Source: Phycisphaerales bacterium UBA1910 (lineage in GTDB: Bacteria > Planctomycetota > Phycisphaerae > Phycisphaerales > UBA1924). From it: a stretch of DNA of 36,768 nucleotides. The notes under the pieces were generated by a model. The model was not told the DNA's origin, ran no database searches, and was given only the letters and a program-made list of their open reading frames with translations. The translations under genes were made by a program, and so were the position numbers. This document shows, piece after piece, positions 6,319 to 15,565 of this stretch (position 1 is its first letter; every line of letters begins with the position of its first letter). The DNA is taken from the NCBI GenBank assembly GCA_002337545.1, contig DDGE01000043.1, positions 1 through 36,768 on the forward strand, given 5' to 3'.

Positions 6319-7236
6319 ATGCCAAGCAAGCCCAGTGAACCGGATCTCACGCACACGCACCCCGACACGGGGGTTGTGGCGTCGGTGCGGATCGGGGATT
6401 GTCGGGAGAAGCTGCTTGAGTTCGACGCGGTGCGGGACTCGGAGGTGGATCTGGTGTTCGCGGACCCGCCGTTCAACTGGGCGCGGGATTATGACCGGCA
6501 TCAGACGGGCGATGCGTGGGACGACGCGGCGATGTCGCGCGAGCAGTATCTTTCGTTCACGGAGGAGTGGCTCAACATCTGTGCGGAGTCGCTCAAAGAG
6601 ACCGGGTCGATGTGGGTGAACATCCCTGACGACTCGGCCGCGGAGATTGTGGTGCATCTCAAGAAGATCGGGATGCACATGGTGAACTGGTGCGTGTGGC
6701 ACTATCGCTTCGGGCAGAACACGAAGGGGCGGTTCATCAACTCCAAGGTGCATGCGTTGTACTTCAGCAAAGATCCGTATCGGCGGACATGGAACCCGGA
6801 TCCGATCCTTGAGGTTTCGGATCGGCGGGCGATTTATGGGGATCCGCGGACGGAGAATAAGAAGGACGGGATGCCTGCGGGGATGCGGGTGCCGATGGAT
6901 GTGTGGTATGGGAAGTACTGGGGGCGCATCCAGGGCAACAACAAGGAACGCCGACAGAAGCACGACAACCAGCTTCCGGAGGTGTATCTGCGCCGGGTGA
7001 TCGCGTGCAGCTCGAACCCGGGTGACACTGTTCTGGATCCGTTTTTGGGGTCTGGCACGACGGGTGTGGTGGCGCACGCGATGGGGCGTCACTTTATCGG
7101 GACGGAATACAGCCGGGCGAACGCGGAGATGGCGTTCGAGCGGGTGGTGAGCGGGCCGGTGCGTGATCTGGAGTCGCTGGGGGGCGATTCGACGGCGATC
7201 TTTGCGAATCGGCGGGGCACGGCGGCAACGAAATAA
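6319..7236 (+). CDS. Orphan site-specific DNA methyltransferase, beta-type N6-adenine/N4-cytosine
   Basis: 305 residues from the ATG at 6319; a TTG at 6268 in frame would add 17 residues but lacks a ribosome site. Catalytic motif IV is Asp49-Pro-Pro-Phe, early in the protein, and the S-adenosylmethionine-binding motif I is DPFLGSGTTG at about 240-249, near the C-terminus. This order (IV before I) defines the beta class, and DPPF favours adenine N6 as target in that class. The region between (residues 120-215) would be the target recognition part. No restriction endonuclease or specificity gene lies nearby, so it is a solitary enzyme that may act in gene regulation or host protection rather than in a restriction-modification pair. 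The target sequence cannot be inferred. Confidence 0.88.
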   Translation: MPSKPSEPDLTHTHPDTGVVASVRIGDCREKLLEFDAVRDSEVDLVFADPPFNWARDYDRHQTGDAWDDAAMSREQYLSFTEEWLNICAESLKETGSMWVNIPDDSAAEIVVHLKKIGMHMVNWCVWHYRFGQNTKGRFINSKVHALYFSKDPYRRTWNPDPILEVSDRRAIYGDPRTENKKDGMPAGMRVPMDVWYGKYWGRIQGNNKERRQKHDNQLPEVYLRRVIACSSNPGDTVLDPFLGSGTTGVVAHAMGRHFIGTEYSRANAEMAFERVVSGPVRDLESLGGDSTAIFANRRGTAATK

Positions 7237-7472
7237 GTTGGGGGCGTGGCGTCCTTTGCGGCACAGAACGCATCGGGGGGTGGGTCGCGATCGAATCTGT
7301 ATCGGACTTGGAGCGCGATCCTTGTGCTGTTTTGGGCCTTCTGTGGGCTTCAACCTTGATCTTGGGTCGAATCCGTGTCATTCTTACTGGGGTCAACTCC
7401 CCTTTGATTACTGCTGTGCACCCTTTTCGACCCGGCGGGCTTATGTGAGACGCCAGATATGGAACCTCTGAC

Positions 7473-9248
7473 ATGATGCAGACTCGCTTCATTGCGCTCC
7501 CCGCGCTGCTTGCCCTTGGTGCCGTCTCGACTGTCGCGGTCGCGACTGATCCGGATTACACGCTCGTGAACACCGTCGCGAATGTGAACGCGATCACGGT
7601 GCCGATTGATTCGTACACGGGTCAGCACGATGTGATGAGCGGCGGCGTGAGCGTTGGCGATTTCAATCTCGATGGGTATCCCGATATTTTCCTTCCGGGG
7701 CTCGGCACCGTTGCGGACATGCTGTTCATCAATCAGCAGGACGGGACCTTTGAAGAGCAGGCGGGCGCATGGGGTATCGATCGGCTTCATATGGGGCAGG
7801 GCAGCGCGGTCGGTGATGTGAATAACGATGGGCTCCCGGATCTGTTTGTGCAGTCGTTCGGGCCTGCCGACCAGCAGGCGCAGCCCGGTCACGCGCTGCT
7901 GTACATCAATCAGGGTCCTGATGCGATGGGCAACTGGTCGTTCACGGAGGAAGCGAGCGAGCGGGGCGTGAACTCGGTGATGTCGATCGTGGCGGGCAAG
8001 GGTGCCGCGTTCGGCGATGTGGATCTCGATGGCGATCTTGATCTTTTCGCGGCGACCTGGCAGTTCACTCCCGGGGCGGATGGGAACCGCTTGTTTGAGA
8101 ACGATGGGAACGGGTACTTCACGGACATCAGTGATGAGGCGCTCCCCGAGCCGCCGTTTGTGCTTCGTGGGTTTACGCCGAAGATCGTGGATATCAATGG
8201 GGACCGGTACCCGGAGTTGCTTCTGACATGCGACTTCGAGACCTCGCGTCTGTATGTGAACAACGGTCCTGATGAGCATGGGCGGATCTCGTACCGCGAT
8301 GCGACCGAGGCGGCGGGGATCACGGAGGACCACAACGGGATGGGCTCCACGCTGAATGATTTCAACGGCGATGGGATGCTCGACTGGTTCATGACCAACA
8401 TTTTCGTTTCGAGCGCGAACTACTTTAACACGCTGTATATGGGCGTGAGTGTCGATGAATCCGGCACGCCGATCTTCCTCGATCAGGCAACGGTTCGGGG
8501 CGTGAGCGACAACGGCTGGGGCTGGGGTGTCGTTTCGGGTGATTACAACAACGACGGGGATGTTGACATCATCGCGACGAACGGCTGGCCGCAGTGGCCG
8601 AGCGAGCCGACGCGGTATTGGAACAACGACGGGCTTGGCAACTTCAACGACCAGTCCTCCATCGCGGGGCTTTCGTTCAACATCGACGGGCGTGGGCTGG
8701 TGCACCTGGACTATGACCGTGACGGTGATCTGGACCTCGCTTTCGTGGACAACGACGGGCCGTTCCGCCTGTACCGCAACGATCTCGGCTTCGAGGGGCG
8801 TCCTTTCACGCATTTCCTTCGGTTCGACATCAACACGGACCTGCACCCCTGTCTTGCGCCCATGGGGTACGGGACGCGTGTGATCGCGACATACGGCGGG
8901 AAGGACCATCTGCGGGTGGTCGACGGCGCGAGCAGTTACCTTGGGCAGTCGGAACTGACGGTGCATTTCGGGCTTGAGATCATCGAAGAGGTCGACCAGG
9001 TGCGGTTCGAGTGGGCCGACGGTTCGTACACCATTATCGAGAACCCGACGATCGATCATCAATCGGTCGTGTACGCGTATCACCCGGCGGACATGGACCG
9101 CGACGGTCGATTCACTTTCTATGACATCTCACGCATGCTCAGCGCGTACATCGCTCAGGACAGCAGTGCCGACTTCAACAGCGATGGTGCCGTGAACATT
9201 ATGGATGTGATGGAGTTCATCGAGCGCTATAACTCTCCGTGCGAGTAA
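7473..9248 (+). CDS. Secreted FG-GAP/VCBS repeat protein with ASPIC/UnbV domain and degenerate dockerin tail
   Basis: 591 residues. Residues 1-24 form a signal peptide (MMQTRFIALPALLALGAVST...). Residues about 45-440 hold some seven FG-GAP/VCBS blades, recognisable by DFNLDGYPDIF, DVNNDGLPDLF, DVDLDGDLDLF, DYNNDGDVDII and DYDRDGDLDLAF; such loops bind calcium in a beta-propeller. Residues about 460-530 match the ASPIC/UnbV domain (GTRVIATYGG...LGQSELTVHFGL...VRFEWADGS), which often follows FG-GAP propellers in planctomycetes. Residues 539-591 are two EF-hand-like loops (DMDRDGRFTFYDIS, DFNSDGAVNIMDVM), a diverged version of the tail seen on the genes at 10357-17860. Extracellular, probably surface attached; ligand unknown. 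The ATG at 7476 is an equally good start. Confidence 0.85.
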   Translation: MMQTRFIALPALLALGAVSTVAVATDPDYTLVNTVANVNAITVPIDSYTGQHDVMSGGVSVGDFNLDGYPDIFLPGLGTVADMLFINQQDGTFEEQAGAWGIDRLHMGQGSAVGDVNNDGLPDLFVQSFGPADQQAQPGHALLYINQGPDAMGNWSFTEEASERGVNSVMSIVAGKGAAFGDVDLDGDLDLFAATWQFTPGADGNRLFENDGNGYFTDISDEALPEPPFVLRGFTPKIVDINGDRYPELLLTCDFETSRLYVNNGPDEHGRISYRDATEAAGITEDHNGMGSTLNDFNGDGMLDWFMTNIFVSSANYFNTLYMGVSVDESGTPIFLDQATVRGVSDNGWGWGVVSGDYNNDGDVDIIATNGWPQWPSEPTRYWNNDGLGNFNDQSSIAGLSFNIDGRGLVHLDYDRDGDLDLAFVDNDGPFRLYRNDLGFEGRPFTHFLRFDINTDLHPCLAPMGYGTRVIATYGGKDHLRVVDGASSYLGQSELTVHFGLEIIEEVDQVRFEWADGSYTIIENPTIDHQSVVYAYHPADMDRDGRFTFYDISRMLSAYIAQDSSADFNSDGAVNIMDVMEFIERYNSPCE

Positions 9249-9553
9249 ACGGCAGCAGTCCATTGACGATCCGTGTCAAGGCGGTCCCCGGCGCTTCGCG
9301 CGATTCGATCGCGGGCTTGCTGGGCGATCGTGTGAAGGTGCGCATCAGCGCTCCGCCCGAGGACGGCAAGGCGAACAAGGCGATTGTGAAACTCTTCGCC
9401 AGGTCGCTGGGGTGCAAGCCGGCGCAGGTCTCGATCGTTTCCGGACAGACGAACCCCGAGAAGATTGTTTCGATCGATGGGGTCGATGCGTTGTCCGCCG
9501 CTGGCGTGCTGGGCTTCGAGATCGCTCCCGCGGTCTGTGCGAAGGCCCGATAG
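9239..9553 (+). CDS. DUF167 / UPF0235 (YggU-like) protein
   Basis: 104 residues from a GTG that overlaps the end of the previous gene by 10 bp; no better start exists before the conserved core. The sequence LTIRVKAVPGASRDSIAGLL, VKVRISAPPEDGKANKAIVKLFA and VSIVSGQTNPEKIV follows the DUF167 family closely: a small alpha/beta protein, about 95-110 residues, present in most bacteria and of unknown biochemical role. Usual family length. The overlap suggests translational coupling to a secreted protein, which is probably accidental. Confidence 0.88.
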   Translation: MRVNGSSPLTIRVKAVPGASRDSIAGLLGDRVKVRISAPPEDGKANKAIVKLFARSLGCKPAQVSIVSGQTNPEKIVSIDGVDALSAAGVLGFEIAPAVCAKAR

Positions 9554-9678
9554 TCCCAAGACCGACACAGAGCGAACCTGCGATGCGCGTGTGGCGTGTT
9601 GTGGCTTGATTGTGATGTGTTTGGAATGCAAGTTGTGGGTGTCTTTGCCGCCCATTCGGGCATTACGGGGGACACATT

Positions 9679-10143
9679 ATGCGGATCGAACTCCACGATT
9701 CGGAGCCGGGGCATCCTGCGCCGGATCCATCACAATCAGACCGTCGTCCCAACACCGAGCTGCTGAGCGTGCGTGTGGAGGATGGGATCATCCGTGCGTC
9801 GCTGAATGATCGTTCGCTGCGGTCGTTGGACACCGGGAAGCTTCGCGCCGAGATCTCCTCGTTGTGCCGTGCGCACAACTCGCGTCTGATCGTGCTGTCG
9901 ATGCGGAACACGGAGACTCTCGCGTCGAGCGTGCTGGGCGCGCTAGCGCAGCTGAGCGCGGATCTTGAACGGGTCGGCGGCGTGCTTGTGCTGTACAAGG
10001 TGCCCCGCGAGGTGACCAAGGTCCTGAAAAAAACGCGTCTTGATCGCCTCATTCATACGGCTCGTGACCGGAACGCGGCCAAGAAGAAGGCCAAGAGCCT
10101 GACGAGCAAATCCGGCTTCCTGCGCCGGACGAGCGCGGCGTAA
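9679..10143 (+). CDS. STAS-like (anti-anti-sigma type) protein
   Basis: 154 residues; ATG at 9679 with GGGGG seven to eight bases upstream. After a variable, Pro/Ser-rich N-terminus, residues about 27-115 show the STAS pattern: a strand-helix start (LLSVRVEDGIIRASLNDRSL), the central LRAEISSLCRAHNSRLIVLSM strand, NTETLASSVLGALAQLSADLE and GGVLVLYKVPREVTKVLKKTRLDRLI. The usual phosphorylatable Ser of anti-anti-sigma factors (D-S-S/T motif) corresponds to the ETLASSVLG segment, where two Ser are available. The C-terminus is Lys/Arg-rich. A partner anti-sigma kinase is not in the window. Cytoplasmic signalling role inferred. Confidence 0.7.
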   Translation: MRIELHDSEPGHPAPDPSQSDRRPNTELLSVRVEDGIIRASLNDRSLRSLDTGKLRAEISSLCRAHNSRLIVLSMRNTETLASSVLGALAQLSADLERVGGVLVLYKVPREVTKVLKKTRLDRLIHTARDRNAAKKKAKSLTSKSGFLRRTSAA

Positions 10144-10356
10144 ACGCCCTGCGCCGGGTGGATTTCGTCGATTCTGAACGGATCCGACCGAATGATCTCC
10201 TCGTATATTGGACCGACGCCCACTCGGGCGGACGGTGATACCGGATGAACTGGGATCGAAGCATGCGAACTCTTGGGTTTGGGTGTGTGTGCGTGCTGAT
10301 CATCCCGATATTCCGATCGCGTGAGATCTGTGCCTCTTTGCTCGAAGGAAACCGAC

Positions 10357-12498
10357 ATGCAGCGTACCGGAACGATGGCTATCCTCGCTTTGATCACGAT
10401 GGCTGGGAGCGCGTTTGCGAACCAGCCGGGGACGCTGCTTTTGAAGGCGGGGCCCGTGCAGGTGCAGGACGCGACGGATGTGCTGCGTGCGAATCAGGCA
10501 GCGGCGCAGCGCCTGCCTGATCGGATGGTGCTCGTGCTCGACGGGGCGATGAGCAAGGAGCGTCGCGAGCTGATCGAGGGAACCGGCATCCGTCTTGGCG
10601 ACTACCTCCCCACCAACGCGTTTATCGTGGACACGCGCGATGCACGGCTGGGCGCGCTGCGGGCGTTGGCGTTTGTCGAATCGCTGATTGCTTTCGAGGA
10701 CGAGTGGAAGATTGATCCCGAGCTTGGCCAACGCCGGCTGGTCACGCAGGAGCGTCAGGATTACGCGGCGCAGGGCAAGATTGCATCGCATGTGTACCTG
10801 TTCGCCGGGGCGTCGATTGTTGATGCGATCAAGTCCATCGAGCGTATGGGCGGGGTGGAGGTCATGAACCACGAGCTGATCGGCGATCGGTTCATGGTTG
10901 GCGTGCTGGGCGCTGAGGACCGTGTCCGCCAGCTCTCGACGATCAGCGATGTTCAGTGGATCGAATCCGCGCCCGAGATCACCTACCGCAACAACTCCAC
11001 GCGGTGGGTTGTGCAGTCGAATGTCAACGGGTTCTTCCCGATGTATGACAACGGTCTCCATGGGGAGAACCAGCTCGTTGCGGTGATGGACGGGCGGGTT
11101 GATGTGGATCACTGCGCGTTCTCCGACCCGGAGGGGGATCCTTTCGGGCCCGACCATCGCAAGATCGAGGCGTACAACTCGACGCTGGGTGCGGACTTCC
11201 ATGGGACGCATGTCGCGGGGACTGTTCTGGGCGACAACGGCGGGAATGACAACAACCGCGGCGTGGCGTACATGGCGCGGATGATCTTCGACTCGACACC
11301 GAGCTTTACCTTTTCTTCGCTCAACTCGCACCTGACGACGCATTACAACCAGGGCGCGGCGATCCATACCAACTCGTGGGGTGATGACGGGGCGACGAAC
11401 TACACGGGGATGTGCCGGGCGATCGATACCTTTTCGCACGCGAACGACGACAACCTTGTGATCTTCGCGGCGACGAACCTGAACACGCTTCGGACCCCTG
11501 AGAACGCGAAGAATGTTCTTGCTGTCGGCGCTTCGCAGGATGCCAACAGCCAGGGGAGCTTCTGCTCCGGTGGGATTGGCCCGACCTTTGATGGTCGGCG
11601 CAAGCCCGAGATCTTTGCGCCGGGCTGCAACTCGCAATCGGCGCAGTGGAATACCGCGTGCGGTACCTTCGGTCTGACGGGCACATCGATGGCGGCGCCG
11701 GCGATCGCCGGGAGCGCGGCGTTGACGCGTCAGTACTTTGAGGACGGGTACTACCCCAGTGGCGTGCCGAGCTTTGATGACGGGTTCACGCCCTCGGGCA
11801 CGCTGATCAAGGCGACGCTGCTCAACTCCGCCGTGGACATGACGGGTATCAGCGGGTTCCCGAGCAATCGCGAGGGCTGGGGTCGCGTGCTGCTGGATCA
11901 TGCGTTGCCGTTCCCGGGTGATACGGAGCGGTTGATTATCCGTGATGTTCGCAACTCGGGCAACGGGGCGCTTGAGACGGGCGACATGAGCGAGATTGTC
12001 GTGAACAACAACAGCTTCAACGAGCCGTTCAAGGTGACGCTCGTCTGGCATGATGCGCCGGGCTCGCCCAACTCTTCATTCCCTCCGGTCAACAACCTTG
12101 ATCTGGAGGTGGTGATGCCGACGGGTCAGTTGATTCTGGGCAACAACATTGTCAACGGGCAGAGCACTTTCGATACGACGACGGACGAGGTGAACAATGT
12201 CGAGATGGTGATGCTCCCGGCGACGCCGATGGGCGAATACACGATCCGCGTGAAGGGCACGGCGGTGAACCAGGGCCCGCAGGGGTACGCGCTGGTGGTG
12301 ACCGGTGATGTGAACGAGGTCGAGGCGGGCTGCCCGGCGGACCTGAACGGCGACGGGAATCTGGACTTCTTCGATGTGTCGGCCTTCCTGACGGCGTACA
12401 ACGCGCAGGACCCGGCGGCGGACTTCAACGGGGACGGGTCGTTTAACTTCTTCGATGTTTCGGCGTTCCTGAGCGCGTTTAACGCGGGGTGCCCGTGA
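10357..12498 (+). CDS. Secreted subtilisin-like (S8) serine protease with GC-type dockerin tail
   Basis: 713 residues from the ATG at 10357, which has GAAGGAA upstream; residues 1-21 are a signal peptide (MQRTGTMAILALITMAGSAFA). Residues about 25-215 look like a propeptide/inhibitor region. The catalytic triad is visible: Asp245 (AVMDGRVD), His282 (HGTHVAGT) and Ser444 (GTSMAAPA), with the oxyanion Asn in NSWGDDG. Residues about 530-645 form a beta-rich P-domain-like part (VTLVWHDAPGSP...) common in bacterial S8 proteases. Residues 659-713 are the dockerin-like tail: two calcium loops DLNGDGNLDFFDVS and DFNGDGSFNFFDVS between Cys659 and the terminal Gly-Cys-Pro. Extracellular; probably anchored through the tail. 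First of four consecutive genes with this tail. Confidence 0.92.
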   Translation: MQRTGTMAILALITMAGSAFANQPGTLLLKAGPVQVQDATDVLRANQAAAQRLPDRMVLVLDGAMSKERRELIEGTGIRLGDYLPTNAFIVDTRDARLGALRALAFVESLIAFEDEWKIDPELGQRRLVTQERQDYAAQGKIASHVYLFAGASIVDAIKSIERMGGVEVMNHELIGDRFMVGVLGAEDRVRQLSTISDVQWIESAPEITYRNNSTRWVVQSNVNGFFPMYDNGLHGENQLVAVMDGRVDVDHCAFSDPEGDPFGPDHRKIEAYNSTLGADFHGTHVAGTVLGDNGGNDNNRGVAYMARMIFDSTPSFTFSSLNSHLTTHYNQGAAIHTNSWGDDGATNYTGMCRAIDTFSHANDDNLVIFAATNLNTLRTPENAKNVLAVGASQDANSQGSFCSGGIGPTFDGRRKPEIFAPGCNSQSAQWNTACGTFGLTGTSMAAPAIAGSAALTRQYFEDGYYPSGVPSFDDGFTPSGTLIKATLLNSAVDMTGISGFPSNREGWGRVLLDHALPFPGDTERLIIRDVRNSGNGALETGDMSEIVVNNNSFNEPFKVTLVWHDAPGSPNSSFPPVNNLDLEVVMPTGQLILGNNIVNGQSTFDTTTDEVNNVEMVMLPATPMGEYTIRVKGTAVNQGPQGYALVVTGDVNEVEAGCPADLNGDGNLDFFDVSAFLTAYNAQDPAADFNGDGSFNFFDVSAFLSAFNAGCP

Positions 12499-12576
12499 TT
12501 CACCAGCCCACCATTGAGTGGGTCTGAAACATTTCATGGTGTGGTACGCTGTGGGTAAGCTCAAGGGAGGTTATTC

Positions 12577-14100
12577 ATGGATACGCGCACACCCATCTTC
12601 TCGATCGTACTTTCGGTAGCCGCGGCTTGGTCTCAGGCGGACTGGGCGACGACTGCAGGGGATCCGCTGTATGTTGGCGCGCTGAACAACGCGTTTGATG
12701 AGCGGGCTGCGATTGTTGGGGACGATGACGGGTCGGTCTGGCTCGCGTGGCAGAACAACTACTGTGTCGGGGATGTGCTGCTCCAGCGGGTTGGGCTGGA
12801 TGGTGGGCTGCTGTCGTCGGATGGTTTTGCGATTCAGGATGACCCGACTTGCGGGTTTCATTTGCCGCCGCTGCTGATCCCGATGGGAGGCAGCGCGATC
12901 GCGTCGCGAGCGAGTTCGTCATTGCAAACGACCCCGATCCAGCGCTTCGATCTGCATGGCAACGCGGTTTGGTCTCCAGCGTATTCCACGAATGGGTCCG
13001 AGTGGCTCGGTGAGGGGGCGAAGCTCGCGGGTGGTGATGTGCTGATCGTGGCGCATGATGGGGGTGACCTGCACGCCGATCTCCTGAGCCCGGAGGGTGA
13101 TCGGGTCTGGGCGGTTCCGAGTGTGTTCTCGTCTGAGGCGGGTTCGAACTTCAGGGTGCTGGACATCGCGCCCCAGCCCGATGGGGGCGCGGTGCTGGTC
13201 TGGGATGCGCACTTGGCGTATACCAAGCTCATCCGGGCGATGCGGATCAACGCGGACGGCTCGCTCGCGTGGGCGGCGCCGGTGCGGATGACCGATGTGA
13301 ACCCGAACACGACGAGCTCACGCCATACGCGACCGAGCGTGATTCCCGATGGTGAGGGCGGTGCGCTGGTGTTCTTTGCGCGGGGGTTTGAGGCGGGGAC
13401 CACGCCCGCCCCGCTGCTGATGCAACGGATCCGGCAGGACGGCACGCTCGGCTTTTCGCTTGATGCGACGCGGGTGTCGCTTGGCAATGATCGTCAGTTT
13501 GATCCGATCGCGTTTCTGGATGAAACCAGCGGCGATGCGGTTGTCGTCTGGCGTGATGGGCTCTTTGATGGGCAGATGATCCGTGCGCAGCGCATCGGGA
13601 TTGATGGGCAACGCCAGTGGGGCGACGAGGGGATCGCGGTCGGACCGATCGATCTGACCACGGGGAGTTTCGACGCGATCTGGGAAGAGGGGCAGCTGCG
13701 GGTGGTGATTGGCGGGAACGATGGGATCACGGTGTCTCGCTTCGATGGCGAAGGGGACGCGGTTGGCTCGGCGATCATCGTTGCGGAGGAAACACCGTCG
13801 AGCTTCGCGAAGATTGCTCGATCGGGCGGGGGAAGCGTTGTCGCGTGGCAGATCGATGTTCCGGATACGCACGATGACGAGCTTGTGGCGATGCGGATCA
13901 ACTCGCTGGGGATCCTGGGCCCGGAGCCCTGCAACGGGGCGGACCTGCTGCCGGATGGGCGCTTGGACTTCTTCGATGTTTCCGCGTTTCTGTCGCGGTT
14001 CGCGGCACAGGAGCCGGCGGCAGACTTTGATGGGGACGGGGTGTTTGATTTCTTTGATGTGAGCGCGTTTCTGAGTGCGTTTAACTCTGGTTGCCCGTAA
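12577..14100 (+). CDS. Secreted beta-rich protein with GC-type dockerin tail
   Basis: 507 residues; the strong ribosome-binding sequence AGGGAGG lies eight bases before the ATG. Residues 1-21 are a signal peptide. The body (25-450) has no named family that I recognise. It contains recurrent blocks such as GSVWLAWQNNY, GGAVLVWDAHL, GGALVFFARG, DAVVVWRDG and GSVVAWQIDV spaced some 60-75 residues apart, each followed by a (M/Q)RI(N/G)..G motif, which suggests a six- or seven-bladed propeller. Residues 452-507 are the dockerin-like tail with two loops (LPDGRLDFFDVS and DFDGDGVFDFFDVS); the first loop begins LLPDG, so its calcium site lacks the usual first Asp. Likely surface exposed; function unknown. 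Confidence 0.85.
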   Translation: MDTRTPIFSIVLSVAAAWSQADWATTAGDPLYVGALNNAFDERAAIVGDDDGSVWLAWQNNYCVGDVLLQRVGLDGGLLSSDGFAIQDDPTCGFHLPPLLIPMGGSAIASRASSSLQTTPIQRFDLHGNAVWSPAYSTNGSEWLGEGAKLAGGDVLIVAHDGGDLHADLLSPEGDRVWAVPSVFSSEAGSNFRVLDIAPQPDGGAVLVWDAHLAYTKLIRAMRINADGSLAWAAPVRMTDVNPNTTSSRHTRPSVIPDGEGGALVFFARGFEAGTTPAPLLMQRIRQDGTLGFSLDATRVSLGNDRQFDPIAFLDETSGDAVVVWRDGLFDGQMIRAQRIGIDGQRQWGDEGIAVGPIDLTTGSFDAIWEEGQLRVVIGGNDGITVSRFDGEGDAVGSAIIVAEETPSSFAKIARSGGGSVVAWQIDVPDTHDDELVAMRINSLGILGPEPCNGADLLPDGRLDFFDVSAFLSRFAAQEPAADFDGDGVFDFFDVSAFLSAFNSGCP

Positions 14101-14118
14101 CTGATCTCATCAATTTTA

Positions 14119-14147
14119 TTGTCAGACGGGATTGCTTGTGTTACGCT
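14119..14147 (+). promoter_or_regulatory. Candidate sigma-70-type promoter
   Basis: TTGTCA (14119-14124), 17-nt spacer, TACGCT (14142-14147), 36 nt before the ATG at 14184. The spacing is ideal and each box has four or five consensus bases. It would separate expression of this gene from the one upstream. Confidence 0.5.
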
Positions 14148-14183
14148 GATCTGGAATCTCCTGCATCATTCGGAGTGTTGTTC

Positions 14184-15527
14184 ATGATTAAGCGTGCGAT
14201 CCCATCGGCTTTTCTTGCTTTCTTTATGCTCATGTTTCCATCGAGTCGTGCCGCTGCGCAGATGGACCCGTGTGAGCCCGCCGAGCAGTTTGTGGAGACT
14301 CATCGGTACACGCTGGGTGATTATCCTTGGGCGGTTGATGCGGGCGATATTGACCATGACGGTGACCAAGACCTTGTCGTTACAAACTGGCAGGGCAGCA
14401 CTCTGCATATCCTGTTGAACGATGGGACTGGCGCTTTCCCGCTGCGGGAAGAGATCACCCTTTCTCATCGTCCGAGACATATCCGGCTCGTGGATTTCAA
14501 CAACGACTCGAACCTGGACATGGTTGTGTCAATGGAAGGCGACCAGCCGATGAACGGTTTCATCAGCGTGTGGTTCAACTCCGGGGATGGTTCCTTTGAT
14601 GAACCGGTTGCGACCGAGGTGGACCGGCTCAATGACTCCTTTGCGCTCACGGATCTGAACGACGATGGTCTCATCGATGTGGTCAGCTGTGATTCCGTGT
14701 CTGATCAGGTTCGTCTGCTCCAGAACGACGGCAATGGGCAGCTCACGCTCCTCACCAGCGTTCAGGTTGGCGACGACCCGAGGAGCGTGGCTATGGATGA
14801 TCTCAATGGCGACGGGCACATCGATATCGTCACGGCGAACTACAGCGCCGAGACAGTCTCCGTTCTGATCGCGAACGCTGATGGTGTTTCCTGGTCACAG
14901 ACCGTGCACACCATGCCCAACCCACCATCCGATATCATGATCGCGGACCTCGATCAGGACGGCGACTTGGATCTCGCGATGCCTATCTTCGGTGTAGGGA
15001 CGAATCCCGGTCGAAACATCGCGTTGTTGCTCAATGAAGGCGACGGCACATTCCCGCCAAACAGCTTGTTAAACATCGGAAGCAATCCTCGGGGGATTGA
15101 CGCCGCAGATACGAACAATGATGGGATACTCGATCTCGCGGTTGCGAGCTTTGGCCTCTTTGGCACTGGGCAATACGCAAATGTGATGTTTGGCGAAGGG
15201 AGCGGTTCGTTTCTGCCTCAGGAGTATTACGGGACCGGAAACGGCCCGACCGATGTGCTGTTCGTTGAGCTCAATGATGACGGGTACATTGACCTCGTTG
15301 TCACCAACGCGTTGGATTCCATCAGCATCCTGCTGAACACCTGCGGATTTCCACCAGAGTGCACGGTTGATCTGGATGGCGACGAGGATCTCGACTTCTT
15401 TGATGTGTCCGCGTTTCTCCTTGCATACCTGAGTTTCGACCCGATTGCCGACTTTAACGGTGACGGGCAGTTCAACTTTTTCGATGTTTCCACTTTCCTT
15501 GTCGCGTTTAAGGCGGGGTGTCCGTAA
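14184..15527 (+). CDS. Secreted FG-GAP/VCBS repeat protein with GC-type dockerin tail
   Basis: 447 residues. The ATG at 14184 is chosen because it starts a signal peptide (MIKRAIPSAFLAFFMLMFPSS, cleavage near AAAQ) and has CGGAG eight bases upstream; the open frame before it has no such features. Residues about 50-390 contain seven FG-GAP/VCBS blades with loops such as DIDHDGDQDLVV, DLNDDGLIDVVS, DLNGDGHIDIVT, DLDQDGDLDLAM and DTNNDGILDLAV, the pattern of a calcium-stabilised beta-propeller. Residues 393-447 are the dockerin-like tail (DLDGDEDLDFFDVS, DFNGDGQFNFFDVS) ending Gly-Cys-Pro. The loop DLDGDEDLD has Glu in place of Gly, a mild deviation. Paralogous to the next gene; probably extracellular. 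Confidence 0.88.
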   Translation: MIKRAIPSAFLAFFMLMFPSSRAAAQMDPCEPAEQFVETHRYTLGDYPWAVDAGDIDHDGDQDLVVTNWQGSTLHILLNDGTGAFPLREEITLSHRPRHIRLVDFNNDSNLDMVVSMEGDQPMNGFISVWFNSGDGSFDEPVATEVDRLNDSFALTDLNDDGLIDVVSCDSVSDQVRLLQNDGNGQLTLLTSVQVGDDPRSVAMDDLNGDGHIDIVTANYSAETVSVLIANADGVSWSQTVHTMPNPPSDIMIADLDQDGDLDLAMPIFGVGTNPGRNIALLLNEGDGTFPPNSLLNIGSNPRGIDAADTNNDGILDLAVASFGLFGTGQYANVMFGEGSGSFLPQEYYGTGNGPTDVLFVELNDDGYIDLVVTNALDSISILLNTCGFPPECTVDLDGDEDLDFFDVSAFLLAYLSFDPIADFNGDGQFNFFDVSTFLVAFKAGCP

Positions 15528-15565
15528 ACCCGTTTCGTTCGCGAACTCTTGAGCGATCAGTTGAC

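Noticed and set aside
7350..9083. Long open frame (577 codons) on the minus strand opposite the FG-GAP gene
   Set aside because: It mirrors the plus-strand gene, which has a signal peptide, domain repeats and correct codon bias; the antisense product is basic and without recognisable domains.
10300..12051. Long open frame (583 codons) antisense to the S8 protease
   Set aside because: Produced by high GC in third codon positions of the real gene; the plus-strand protease has complete catalytic motifs.
12508..12531. Terminator after the S8 protease gene (AGCCCAC-N6-GTGGG hairpin)
   Set aside because: The stem is short and there is no T run, so it is only a weak hairpin.
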